In this document: piece by piece, positions 9,418 through 17,238 of the stretch
How the letters are laid out: the number at the start of each line of letters is the position of its first letter
Position numbering within the stretch: position 1 is the first letter of the stretch
Source of the DNA: Deltaproteobacteria bacterium
GTDB lineage: Bacteria > Desulfobacterota > Syntrophorhabdia > Syntrophorhabdales > Syntrophorhabdaceae
Direction: 5' to 3'
Length of the DNA stretch: 64,000 nucleotides
NCBI GenBank assembly: GCA_022711595.1
Contig: JAKLET010000015.1
Span: forward strand, 1 to 64,000
The notes under the pieces: generated by a model
What the model was told of the DNA's origin: nothing
Seen by the model: the letters and a program-made list of their open reading frames with translations, nothing else
Database searches by the model: none
Position numbers and translations under genes: made by a program

Positions 9418-11099
9418 ATACCGCTCCCGTTCTTCGGCAGAGAGAAGCTGAACGTGCTTCCCGACCCCAACACACTCGTCACCTTGAGATCGCCCCCCAT
9501 CAATTCAGCGAGTCTTTTGGATATGGACAGGCCAAGCCCCGTCCCTTCATGGCTGCGGTTCAGTCCTGCATCGACCTGCCGGAATGTCTGAAAGACCTTT
9601 TCAGTGTCCTCTTCCCTGATGCCGATACCCGTATCGATGACCTTTACAATAATACTATTCTCATTCGGTTCGCATACGACCCTCACCGAGCCTTTTTCCG
9701 TGAACTTTATGGCGTTGCTGAGCAGGTTCAGAATGACCTGCTCTATACGGCGGGGATCGCCCTTTACGGTGTCTATTTCCCGGGGTATCTCAAGTGTAAG
9801 TTCAAGCCCCTTTTTTTCAGCAAGGGGGTGCACGCTCTGCAGGGTTTTTTCAATTAAATGAGGCAGGCTGACATCTTCCGGTACCAGCTGCAGCTGGCCT
9901 GCTTCTATCTTTGATATATCGAGGACATCGTTGATGAGCGCAAGCAGGTGCTGGGAGCTGCTGCGCACCATGTTCAGCTGCTTCTTCTGCTCGTCGTTCA
10001 ACGGCCCTACGCGTTCTCGCAGAATAATGCCCGTGAAACCTATGATTGAATTCAGCGGGGTCCGCAGTTCGTGGGACATTGTGGCGAGAAAGGCTGACTT
10101 GATCCGGTCGGCCGCCTGGGCGTTTTCCATGGCTTCAGCAAGCTGGGCCGTGCGCTCCCTGATGCGCTCCTCCATCTCCTCGTTGCTTTTACGGAGTTCC
10201 CTTGTGCGCGCGTTCACCTGGAGCTTGAGCAGAACACCGCCTGCAAGGCTCGTGAACAATACGACCCCTGCGACCAGCCCGAGGATCTGTATCCACACCG
10301 GGAACTTTAAGGCCGTTTCTTCCGCCGTCCACCGCTTCAGGGATGCGTAGTATGCCGATTGAGGGTCTTCTTTCAGGACTTTCAATTGTTTGTCGATCGA
10401 GTTAAGCAGGTGGGCCGGAACGTTTCGTGACGCCGCGAAAAAGAGGTGGGTCGGATGGAATATGATCGCCGTGTCTTCAAGTCCTTCTCTGTCCGCATGT
10501 TTCAGACCATAGAAACGATTGGTGATGGCGGCGTCAGCCTCCCCTTTCACAACCTTATTGAATGCCTGCTTGTAATCAGCCACAGAAATAAGGGTGGTTT
10601 TCAACCCGAACCCTTCTACGAGGCGACCGAAGACCTCGCGCTGGACCGAACGTTCAAGAAATACTATTTTCTTTCCATCCAGTTCGATCAGCGAGCGGAT
10701 CTTGTGGTTTTTCCTGGCATATACCTGGAACCAGTCAAACATGACCGGCTCCTTGTGGAAGGAGAATATCTTTTCCCGTTCAGGCGTAAGGGCCACATCG
10801 GGCATAAGATCTATCCGGCCGCTTTGCAGGCGATCCAGGCCCTCCGCCCATGTACCGGACACATAGCTCAGTGTCCACCCTTCTTTTCCGGCGATGCTTT
10901 CTATTATATCGATAAAGATGCCTGAGGGTTTGCCGGTATCGGAAACAAAGATCTTTGGTGCATTTTCATAGACACCCACACGGACGATGCGGTCATTGCC
11001 TGCAGCTGACAGGGTTGCGGGGTTGAACAATGACAGCAATATCAGAAAAAAGTATAAATACAGCCGTCCAGAATGGCAAACGATCCTATGAAACTGCAT
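9414..11099 (-). CDS. Sensor histidine kinase with periplasmic solute-binding domain
   Basis: A 561-residue membrane kinase. A signal peptide or first membrane helix (residues 10-33) is followed by a family 3 solute-binding domain (about 37-260; VRVGVYENAPKIFV and GIFIDIIESIAGKEGW), a membrane helix near 272-293, a coiled coil, a HisKA domain with the phosphorylated His in MSHELRTPLNSIIGF, and an ATPase domain with N box NLLSNAIKFTE, G1 DTGIGI and G2 GTGLGLSISKR. Such receptors sense small molecules in the periplasm. It is the first gene of the operon and overlaps the receiver gene by four bases. The ligand cannot be deduced. Confidence 0.92.
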   Translation of the reverse strand: MQFHRIVCHSGRLYLYFFLILLSLFNPATLSAAGNDRIVRVGVYENAPKIFVSDTGKPSGIFIDIIESIAGKEGWTLSYVSGTWAEGLDRLQSGRIDLMPDVALTPEREKIFSFHKEPVMFDWFQVYARKNHKIRSLIELDGKKIVFLERSVQREVFGRLVEGFGLKTTLISVADYKQAFNKVVKGEADAAITNRFYGLKHADREGLEDTAIIFHPTHLFFAASRNVPAHLLNSIDKQLKVLKEDPQSAYYASLKRWTAEETALKFPVWIQILGLVAGVVLFTSLAGGVLLKLQVNARTRELRKSNEEMEERIRERTAQLAEAMENAQAADRIKSAFLATMSHELRTPLNSIIGFTGIILRERVGPLNDEQKKQLNMVRSSSQHLLALINDVLDISKIEAGQLQLVPEDVSLPHLIEKTLQSVHPLAEKKGLELTLEIPREIDTVKGDPRRIEQVILNLLSNAIKFTEKGSVRVVCEPNENSIIVKVIDTGIGIREEDTEKVFQTFRQVDAGLNRSHEGTGLGLSISKRLAELMGGDLKVTSVLGSGSTFSFSLPKNGSGI

Positions 11100-11165
11100 T
11101 GCCGGCCTCTTTTTTAGATGTTCACTGAACTGGTGCCATCGCTTTCGCCGACTAAAGACATGTTA

Positions 11166-11193
11166 ATAATACTATGAGATAGTATATACTCAA
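11166..11193 (-). promoter_or_regulatory. Promoter of the kinase/HD-GYP operon with overlapping palindromes
   Basis: TTGAGT (11188-11193) and TATTAT (11166-11171) are 16 bases apart on the minus strand, about 65 bp before the kinase start. The spacer contains TACTAT-GAG-ATAGTA (11170-11184) and the 10-bp palindrome AGTATATACT (11181-11190), which could be a repressor or activator site. Seen by eye; no binding protein is known. Confidence 0.5.
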
Positions 11194-11303
11194 GCAGGTT
11201 ATTTGTGAACCACATAATGATCGATCGCCGCTCTTTGATATTTCACGCAGTTACTGAGGAAATCTGCCCCACTCGGAGATAAGTGTTGATAATTAAAAGA
11301 ATA

Positions 11304-12446
11304 TTAGTAAAGCATCCTTGCAATGACATTCTTCTGTATCTTGCTGGTGCCTTCATAGATCGATGTTATCCTCACGTCCCTGAGGGCCCCTTCGAGTCCC
11401 TGGTCGCGCATATAGCCGTAACCGCCGAGAAAATCTATGGACCTGTTCAATATCCTTATGGCGCTCTCGGGCACAGCCAGCTTCACCATGGAAGAGTACT
11501 GCTTCGACTCGGGGTCTTTCCTGTCATAGAGCCAGGCCGCCTTGTAAAGAAGGTTGCGGCATTTTTCTATCTCTACATACATATCCACCAGGTCGTGCTC
11601 GATGGATTGAAATTTTATTATCGGCTTGCCGAACTGCATCCTTTTCTTCGAGTAATCCACTATCTTTTCATAGCCGTAGAGCATGCTGCCGAATGCCTGC
11701 GCCGCGATCACTATCCTGCCGAGCTCGAAGCCATCAAGCACGGTCCTGAGGCCCTTGCCGCGCTGCCCGACCACATTGTCCTTTGGTATGTGAAAATCGC
11801 TGAAGACAAGCTCTCCCGAGGTTGTCGTGTTGATACCCATCTTCCTTCCCAGGTCGTTCACCTCGAAGCTTTTCGGGCCGTTACTTTCTATCACTTCCCT
11901 GTCGAAAACGATCGTGCTCAGGCCTTCCTCATCCCTGGCAAGCAGCGTGTAGAAATCGGCGTAACCGGCGTTCGTGGTGAACACCTTCGAGCCGTTCACC
12001 ACAAAATGATCGCCCTTTTCCTCCATCTTTGTCTTCAGGCTCCCGATGTCGCTGCCGCTGTCCGGCTCCGTCACGCTCACCGCCGAGATGTATTTCCCCT
12101 CCACCATCGGGCGGACGTATTTCTCCCTCTGCGCATCGCTTCCGTAAATATCAAGGACAAAACCCGGGATATAGCCGAGGCTCAGGGCCATCCCCATGCC
12201 GGGCAGCTTTCTGCACATCTCTTTGACTGCCATGACATGGCCCAGCGCCCCGTACCCGGAACCACCCACGTCCTCGGAGAAACCCACGCCTATGAACCCA
12301 AGCTCACCGATCTTCTCATAGAGTTCCTTCGGGTATCTGTGCTCTTCCTCGAACTTGTGGAGGTATTCCTGATCCAACTCCTGCCGGCAGAATTCGCTTA
12401 CCGCCTTCTCGATATCCTTGAGGTCATTGTCGATATACGGGTCCAT
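11304..12446 (-). CDS. Acyl-CoA dehydrogenase
   Basis: A 380-residue FAD enzyme that introduces a trans-2 double bond into acyl-CoA and passes electrons to ETF. Family motifs: GFIGVGFSEDVGGSG near the N-terminus, SVTEPDSGSDIGSLKT (FAD/substrate loop), QRGKGLRTVLDGFELGRI, and at the C-terminus ITSIYEGTSKIQKNVIAR, in which Glu of YEGT is the usual catalytic base. The complete set suggests an active enzyme; acyl chain preference cannot be read. No ETF or thiolase genes are adjacent. A perfect palindrome 28 bp upstream suggests control by a TetR-type regulator encoded elsewhere. Confidence 0.93.
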   Translation of the reverse strand: MDPYIDNDLKDIEKAVSEFCRQELDQEYLHKFEEEHRYPKELYEKIGELGFIGVGFSEDVGGSGYGALGHVMAVKEMCRKLPGMGMALSLGYIPGFVLDIYGSDAQREKYVRPMVEGKYISAVSVTEPDSGSDIGSLKTKMEEKGDHFVVNGSKVFTTNAGYADFYTLLARDEEGLSTIVFDREVIESNGPKSFEVNDLGRKMGINTTTSGELVFSDFHIPKDNVVGQRGKGLRTVLDGFELGRIVIAAQAFGSMLYGYEKIVDYSKKRMQFGKPIIKFQSIEHDLVDMYVEIEKCRNLLYKAAWLYDRKDPESKQYSSMVKLAVPESAIRILNRSIDFLGGYGYMRDQGLEGALRDVRITSIYEGTSKIQKNVIARMLY

Positions 12447-12473
12447 AGTGAAAACACCTTGTGCTGGAATATT

Positions 12474-12492
12474 ATGACCGGTAACCGGTCAT
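12474..12492. promoter_or_regulatory. Palindromic operator upstream of acyl-CoA dehydrogenase
   Basis: ATGACCGG-TAA-CCGGTCAT is a perfect 8-3-8 inverted repeat placed 28 bp before the start codon. Its symmetry and position are those of operators bound by TetR-family regulators of fatty acid or acyl-CoA metabolism. No regulator gene is in the window. Confidence 0.6.
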
Positions 12493-12611
12493 GGGACGAT
12501 CACCCCTGTGTGTCATTTTTCCCATTGTCCCGCAGTTCCACAGATTTTGCAAGGACAATCTGCCCAGGGTGCCGCGGGAACCGGCTGAAAGAATGGACCT
12601 CTGATCGCAGC

Positions 12612-13016
12612 TTACTGCGCGAAAATTATCTTGTCGATCTGCTCAATGTGTTCAAAATGACTATCCCGAGTAAGAAGGGTGCCGCCGGCGCTCATACAGC
12701 AAGCGGCTATCCAGACATCATTTACAGGGATCAAAGTCCCTTTTGCTGAGAGCGCGGAATAAATGAGAGAATACTTACGGGCGACCTCTTTGTCGACGTC
12801 TATTATTGAAACTCCCAGGTTATCAACAAAACGATGGAATTTATTCTCATTCTCCCTGCCCCGTTTTCCCTTTTGAAAACCGTAGAACAATTCGCCCAGG
12901 ACGATCACGGGGAGGAGGATCTTCGTGCTTCGTGTTGCGATAAGATCAACTATTTCCTTCTTTCCCAGTCCGAAATCAATATAGATGTTCGTATCGAGAA
13001 CAAGCCTCATTTCCAT
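12612..13016 (-). CDS. PIN-domain ribonuclease toxin (VapC-like)
   Basis: A 134-residue PIN domain. Acidic residues expected at the metal site are present: Asp in LVLDTNIYIDF, Glu in VLGELFYGF, and Asp residues in NDVWIAACCM and LLTRDSHFEH. VapC toxins cleave tRNA or rRNA and are held inactive by a cognate antitoxin. The gene overlaps its antitoxin gene by ten bases. It is the first of two toxin-antitoxin modules side by side, both on the minus strand. Confidence 0.87.
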   Translation of the reverse strand: MEMRLVLDTNIYIDFGLGKKEIVDLIATRSTKILLPVIVLGELFYGFQKGKRGRENENKFHRFVDNLGVSIIDVDKEVARKYSLIYSALSAKGTLIPVNDVWIAACCMSAGGTLLTRDSHFEHIEQIDKIIFAQ

Positions 13017-13246
13017 TCGTCCTCATGTATCCCTTCAAAGACCTTGAGGTTTTCTCTCAGCTCCGAGGCCTCTTCCGGGGTCAGCCAGCCGGCAGTCTTT
13101 CTGATAAGCTCCTCTCGGTTCCCCGCAAGGCCCAGTTTTTCATCGATCGCGTCAAGTATGAAACCTGTTTTTGTTTTCCCAGCTTTCTTTGCGGCCCGTT
13201 TGATCATCTCTTCTTTTTTCGGCGGGATCCGAAGGCTTACAGGCAT
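13007..13246 (-). CDS. Ribbon-helix-helix-type antitoxin of the PIN toxin
   Basis: The start at 13246 has AGGAGG eight bases upstream; a longer frame from 13288 would begin inside the promoter. The 79-residue product has an N-terminal strand MPVSLRIPPKKEEMI followed by a Lys/Ala-rich helix pair (KRAAKKAGKTKTGFILDAI), as in DUF1778-like and ribbon-helix-helix antitoxins, and an acidic C-terminal tail (WLTPEEASELRENLKVFEGI) suited to binding the toxin. It overlaps the toxin gene by ten bases and probably represses its own promoter. Confidence 0.75.
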   Translation of the reverse strand: MPVSLRIPPKKEEMIKRAAKKAGKTKTGFILDAIDEKLGLAGNREELIRKTAGWLTPEEASELRENLKVFEGIHEDEWK

Positions 13247-13276
13247 TTTCCTGCCTCCTGTATCGCAATATATCAA

Positions 13277-13305
13277 ATTGTATCTCACCCGCCAGTCTCC
13301 GTCAA
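13277..13305 (-). promoter_or_regulatory. Promoter of the PIN toxin-antitoxin operon
   Basis: TTGACG (13300-13305) and TACAAT (13277-13282) are 17 bases apart on the minus strand, 30 bp before the antitoxin start. This supports the shorter antitoxin. Confidence 0.6.
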
Positions 13306-13368
13306 GTTCATTATCTCCCTCGTCACACCATATATAAAAAACTGTTCAGATCACATGGATCCATCGGT

Positions 13369-13626
13369 TCAGCGATATACGTCTTTGCGATGACTCACCT
13401 TCACTATCCAGACAGTAAGCTCCTTATCCTGGATGGAGTAAACGATCCTGTATCTTCCCTGGCGCAGGCGGTATCTCTCGCGGCCCGTCAATTTCTCGCA
13501 ACCCTTCGGTCTTGGTTCTTCCAAGAGTGCCCGAATGCGCTCAAGGATCTTCTTCAAATCCTTTTTCGGTATTATGCCGAGATCCTTCTCGACCGATGCC
13601 CTGAAAAGGATCTTATATTTTCCCAT
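13369..13626 (-). CDS. relE: RelE/ParE-superfamily toxin
   Basis: An 85-residue protein with the typical RelE fold sequence: YKILFRASVEKDL at the start, then ERYRLRQGRYRIVYSI and the C-terminal VWIVKVSHRKDVYR with the conserved Arg, His and Tyr positions. RelE toxins cut mRNA at the ribosome; ParE members instead poison gyrase. The sequence is closer to RelE. The gene overlaps its antitoxin gene by 14 bases. Confidence 0.9.
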   Translation of the reverse strand: MGKYKILFRASVEKDLGIIPKKDLKKILERIRALLEEPRPKGCEKLTGRERYRLRQGRYRIVYSIQDKELTVWIVKVSHRKDVYR

Positions 13627-13846
13627 CTCTCTTCAGTCTTTTCACCATTTCGTCGTAACTAATCAGCGATTCCCCGGCCCTTTCCTCAAACGCTTTAATG
13701 TCCTCCGCGTCTTCCGACAGTGATTCTCTGACCGCCTTATTGACAAGTTCCGACACAGAACTGGAAGTCTCAACCGCCTTCAGCCGCAGCGCCTTGTGTA
13801 GTTCCGGGTCCAGATATATAGTGGCTCGTTTCACTTGAGTGGCCAT
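13613..13846 (-). CDS. Antitoxin of the RelE-type toxin, ribbon-helix-helix
   Basis: The start at 13846 is set by AGGAGGT seven bases upstream; a longer frame reaching 13915 would run across the promoter. The 77-residue product has KRATIYLDPELHKALRLKA, a ribbon-helix-helix DNA-binding segment, then SSVSELVNKAVRESL and an acidic tail containing AEDIKAFEERAGESLISYD, the usual toxin-binding part. It should bind its toxin and repress the operon. Confidence 0.85.
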   Translation of the reverse strand: MATQVKRATIYLDPELHKALRLKAVETSSSVSELVNKAVRESLSEDAEDIKAFEERAGESLISYDEMVKRLKRDGKI

Positions 13847-13874
13847 AATATGCACCTCCTTATGTGCTCGAGTC

Positions 13875-13903
13875 ACTTTAACACTATAACGTCTTGACGT
13901 CAA
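13875..13903 (-). promoter_or_regulatory. Promoter and palindrome of the RelE module
   Basis: TTGACG (13898-13903) and TAAAGT (13875-13880) lie 17 bases apart on the minus strand. The -35 box is part of the perfect palindrome TTGACGTCAA (13894-13903), a likely autoregulatory operator. Confidence 0.55.
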
Positions 13904-13966
13904 TATGTCTCCCATCCTCGACGCGCTTGCTTTTTTGTTACGTTGAAGTAGTCGCTCCGCCGCCCC

Positions 13967-14470
13967 CTACATGGTCATTCCCGGAGCGGACCAGAGGTCG
14001 GCCTCTTCTTCAGTCTGCAGAAGATCCGATAACGAGGAGTAACCAGCAACGTCCTCGGGACCGGCTAACTGTTCGCCGTTAATTCCCGGCTGGTAATTCG
14101 GGTTGAGCGCATCTTCGATCTTGTGTATCCACTCGCCGACGCCATCAGCTCTATTGAAGTTGGCAAGACCTCCAAAGTCCGAATTATCGGAATATAAACC
14201 GTCGTGGTAATACTTATAGATCATTTCATCCTTCCGCTGGCTCTCAAAGCCCTTGACCTGCGCCTTCTCCCTGCAATCCATATAATAATCCACTACGGCA
14301 TTCGCGTTGGCTGTTATATCAAACATGTCCTCCTTCGCAACTCCATATTGCTTTCTCGTTCCATCCAGAAATTGTCCGAAACCTGCGGCGGATTCACTTG
14401 ACGCCGCATCCGGATTGAACCCCGATTCCGCGTCCATCGCGCGGTACGGGGAAAAGGAGAAGACCGAGCT
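13967..14470 (-). pseudogene. Truncated phage endolysin/SLT-type transglycosylase
   Basis: The frame contains AMDAESGFNPDAASSESAAG, the catalytic-Glu and Gly-rich part of soluble lytic transglycosylase domains, followed by a helical segment with KDEMIYKYYHDG. The region upstream of the catalytic motif is missing: toward 14470 the sequence runs into DNA that codes on the other strand for a phage tail gene. The nominal ORF extends to 14503, but its first residues are antisense to that gene. It is therefore a 5'-truncated remnant fused to unrelated phage DNA. Confidence 0.65.
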
Positions 14471-14726
14471 CTTCATGTTCGACTTTATCAGGCTGCCAGC
14501 CATGGCACAGGACGTGGCGGGCTTCTACCTTGCCCGTTACAGGGACCGGAAGAAGGTCGTGTCCCTGGAGGTGTTCCTCGACAACGCGCAGATGGAGTTT
14601 GCCGATGCCGTCACCATCTCTCTGATGTCGGATCTCCTGTGCGAAGTGCAGAAGGTCAATGTCCATCCGGGATCGGCAAGGGCCATGCGAAACGACGTGA
14701 TAACTATCATTGCGAGGGAATATTGA
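14439..14726 (+). pseudogene. Phage structural protein, C-terminal remnant
   Basis: A plus-strand frame becomes recognisable at the junction near 14440 and runs to TGA 14724-14726. The residues FDFIRLPAMAQDVAGFYLAR and the following acidic/hydrophobic segment look like a phage tail-assembly protein. No start codon or ribosome-binding site belongs to it; sequence upstream of 14439 is antisense to the endolysin fragment. The stop overlaps the start of the next phage gene, which preserves the original gene order. Confidence 0.5.
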
Positions 14727-15289
14727 GCGCCATTTGCTTTGACATCGCAAGGCGGGAAAGCGCCGTTGAATACCGCTACGGCGACCCCGCGGCCCCGCTT
14801 GAGGCCAACGGCCACGTCTACGAATGCACGACGGCAGGGGTCTCAGGTCCTTCAGAACCATCCTTCAACACAGGTTCCGGATCGACGACAGCGGACGGCA
14901 CCGTGGTCTGGACCGAGCGCAACCCTTCCGGCATCATGTTCAACGAGCCCATCGTGTTCGGCCACAACCCAAGGTACGGCGAGTACCGCCGGAAAAGAAA
15001 GTACGCCCAGCCGGTGAGCTATTCAGAAGGCGGCGACGTGTACGTCTACGACAAGGGCTCCTCCGCGCGCAACACGCGTGAGATCACCTTCTCGGTGATG
15101 CTCTCTACGGACCTGAAGAACCTTCTCGACTTCATCGAGATAGTCCGCGGCGCGAAATTCGCCTTCAATTTTCACGACGAAGAAGGCACTGTCCACAAGA
15201 CCATCATCCTAAACCCGGACGAGATCACCTCCGCCCCCGTCTCCTACGGCTTCGAAGGCGACATCACCCTGGAGCTGTATCTGTTATAA
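14723..15289 (+). CDS. Phage minor tail protein
   Basis: A start at TTG 14723, overlapping the preceding stop and preceded by GAGGG, is preferred over an ATG at 14639 that lies within the upstream frame. The N-terminal part has NGHVYECTTAGVSGPSEPSF and DGTVVWTE, the carbohydrate-module-like pattern common in phage tail proteins. The C-terminal part ends FEGDITLELYLL, a typical phage tail ending. About 188 residues. With the two fragments before it, this is all that remains of a prophage here. Confidence 0.6.
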   Translation: MSAICFDIARRESAVEYRYGDPAAPLEANGHVYECTTAGVSGPSEPSFNTGSGSTTADGTVVWTERNPSGIMFNEPIVFGHNPRYGEYRRKRKYAQPVSYSEGGDVYVYDKGSSARNTREITFSVMLSTDLKNLLDFIEIVRGAKFAFNFHDEEGTVHKTIILNPDEITSAPVSYGFEGDITLELYLL

Positions 15290-15479
15290 ATGCAAAACTC
15301 CGCTTGCTAAAGCAAATTACTGTTGCTCCGCCGGGGGATTCCATCCTGATCAAGTCATCTTAATTCATTTGAAGGTGGCGGCGTAAAAAAGGGGCGGGGA
15401 GTGAGGATTGGAAGTACTCTGTAGTATTAGGTTTCACTAGGAAGCGTTGTTTCTCACCCCTAACCGACGCAACCTTTGG

Positions 15480-15794
15480 CTATGGGGTCTTACAAGATCT
15501 CTCGCGGAACCAATCGTAGATAGATGGTTCACCATTATAGATTCCACCGGCCCGAGTCCCCTGACAGGTGAGTTGTCGGCCCCAACAATCTTCGTGAATC
15601 CTTACTTCTCCGGTACGCGGGCAGCCAACGATTGTTGGTCGACCACCCATTAGCTCTGCTCGAACGGCGTAAACTGTTCCTCTAGATGATACGCACGTTG
15701 CTGGTCCATAGTGTCTTAGACAGTTATAGACTTCGTAAAAAGAAGGTCTATCTCCGTTCTTGCATCTCCTGACCGTTCCTTTCTTCATGCTCAT
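15480..15794 (-). CDS. Small Cys-containing protein, unrecognised, next to the TIR-like gene
   Basis: A 104-residue frame with coherent protein-like content: basic N-terminus, Cys at RRCKNG, YNCLRHYG, ATCVSS and VGCPRTGE, then HEDCWGRQLTCQGTRAGG and a C-terminal SIYDWFRE. The Cys/His spacing could bind metal. No ribosome-binding site is clear at either of two nearby ATG codons (15794, 15788). It lies 62 bp downstream of the TIR-like gene on the same strand and may be co-transcribed. No function is proposed. Confidence 0.5.
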   Translation of the reverse strand: MSMKKGTVRRCKNGDRPSFYEVYNCLRHYGPATCVSSRGTVYAVRAELMGGRPTIVGCPRTGEVRIHEDCWGRQLTCQGTRAGGIYNGEPSIYDWFRERSCKTP

Positions 15795-15856
15795 AACAAA
15801 CCCATTGACGGTGTCGGTCTACAGTCGGACAAAACCCTTTTCGACTTTTGACAAAT

Positions 15857-16951
15857 CTATGTGGAAACTTTGACGATGCCAAACCCTATCAGCTCTTTGA
15901 GAACGTCGAATGATTTTGCTTCCAGTTGCTCCTTTTCGAAAGAAATGTATCCAAGATCCCGAAAATTAGTCGCGAATTCGACGCCTTCTTCCTTTAAGAT
16001 GACAATCCGGCTGCCATAAAGGTAACTGGAGGCGCCAAGTTCGTAAACAACGTTCTCGGATGGTCGCCATATCGCGTTACCCTCCTTGTCGGTGAATTCT
16101 TCATCTGCTGTAAAAATCAAGATTGCGCAGTTACAGGATTCCATTATCTCCTTAATCTTGGTTCCAATGGGACGACCAAGATTCGGTTCTTCTACGGCAA
16201 CTTTGCAAGGAATCTTGAACTGGTCAAGAATCTTCTTGAGTTGATCTAGAGGTTTCTTGTTCTTTCCGTGTGCAACAAAGATTCCCTGTCCAAGCTCCCT
16301 GTCTGGGCAAGCCGTTTGCACTTCCGGTATTGCTGGAGGATTCAAAGAAGATTCCTCGTCCTCTACTTCAATTGCAGGTTTTGAGGCCACGTCCATTCCG
16401 TTCAAATCAATATATTGCCTGTTCTTGATTTCTCGGATTAGACCGACCGATTGAGCTGTTTCAAGAATTAACGCATAGACGGATCCAGCCTTTTCAGCCG
16501 GAACCCCCATGTCCTGTAGAACGTTCAATGCAATGTCCTGTCTTGGCAGAGGTGCATTGTCGTATTTCCTGATAAACTCGCCCATCACTCGCGGTTTTAG
16601 TGCCGCCTCACGCCTAGCGGTCAAATCATCTCCCTCCTCCAAAGGACGGAGAATCCTTCTCACCAGAGGTTCTGGTGTTATAATCTTGGCGTTATATCCA
16701 CCCGACGTTAGCCCATATGCGATAGAGGAGCCACAGAGCATCCTGAATGTTCCAGATGATGGGGTCATTTTGAGTGCAGACGCCACTTGAAGAGGGGTGG
16801 CTGCTTTTCCTGCGTAATGGTCAAATATTGCGCGCGGAACCCTTAAGGCATCTTCCAACATATTACTTGGTACGTCAGTCTGAGCAATGTATCTGCGCTT
16901 TTTCTTTTCTGAAGCAGTCGCCTCGGATACTTTCTTCATCTTCTCTGTCAT
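15857..16951 (-). CDS. Protein with C-terminal TIR-like nucleotide-binding domain
   Basis: A 364-residue protein. The C-terminal part (about 225-364) starts GIFVAHGKNKKPLDQLKKIL and contains SCNCAILIFTADEEF, a predicted acidic strand end, and NVVYELGASSYLYGSRIVIL with the Glu in the position of the NADase Glu of TIR-like domains (Pfam PF10137, shared by CBASS/Pycsar-type effectors). The N-terminal 200 residues are helical, with repeated winged-helix-like segments, and may sense or bind. AGGAGGGTTC precedes the ATG. The divergent partner is a P-loop ATPase gene, which suggests a two-gene defence system. NAD depletion is inferred from the family, not shown. Confidence 0.75.
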   Translation of the reverse strand: MTEKMKKVSEATASEKKKRRYIAQTDVPSNMLEDALRVPRAIFDHYAGKAATPLQVASALKMTPSSGTFRMLCGSSIAYGLTSGGYNAKIITPEPLVRRILRPLEEGDDLTARREAALKPRVMGEFIRKYDNAPLPRQDIALNVLQDMGVPAEKAGSVYALILETAQSVGLIREIKNRQYIDLNGMDVASKPAIEVEDEESSLNPPAIPEVQTACPDRELGQGIFVAHGKNKKPLDQLKKILDQFKIPCKVAVEEPNLGRPIGTKIKEIMESCNCAILIFTADEEFTDKEGNAIWRPSENVVYELGASSYLYGSRIVILKEEGVEFATNFRDLGYISFEKEQLEAKSFDVLKELIGFGIVKVST

Positions 16952-17137
16952 GAACCCTCCTCAAGATTGATCCTTTGGTTAACAACTGGAATAGCATGAG
17001 CTTATCTTTATGAAAGACTATTATTTATGACGAATGTTGTCAATACCTATAGGGCCTTAGTCGACTTCGGATCAAGGCGGCTTTGATTCTCTCTTCCTCC
17101 ACAGAGTCTATTACATGGACAATTGTTCAAACAGTAC

Positions 17138-17166
17138 TTGACATAAACATATATTATTTCGATAAT
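17138..17166 (+). promoter_or_regulatory. Promoter of the Sll1717-type ATPase gene
   Basis: A near-consensus promoter, TTGACA (17138-17143), 17 bases, GATAAT (17161-17166). It lies inside the longest possible reading frame (from 17083), so the real start is downstream, at 17239. On the minus strand TTGACA (17043-17038) may be the -35 box of the divergent TIR-like gene, but its -10 is unclear. Confidence 0.65.
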
Positions 17167-17238
17167 TTAACAACCGAGTACAACCAAAGATTAGGTTCAC
17201 CCCCAACGTCAGTTAGTATTCAAGAAAGGTGCAAATGC

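Noticed and set aside
11283..12749. 488-residue plus-strand frame opposite acyl-CoA dehydrogenase
   Set aside because: Antisense shadow of a gene with all family motifs.
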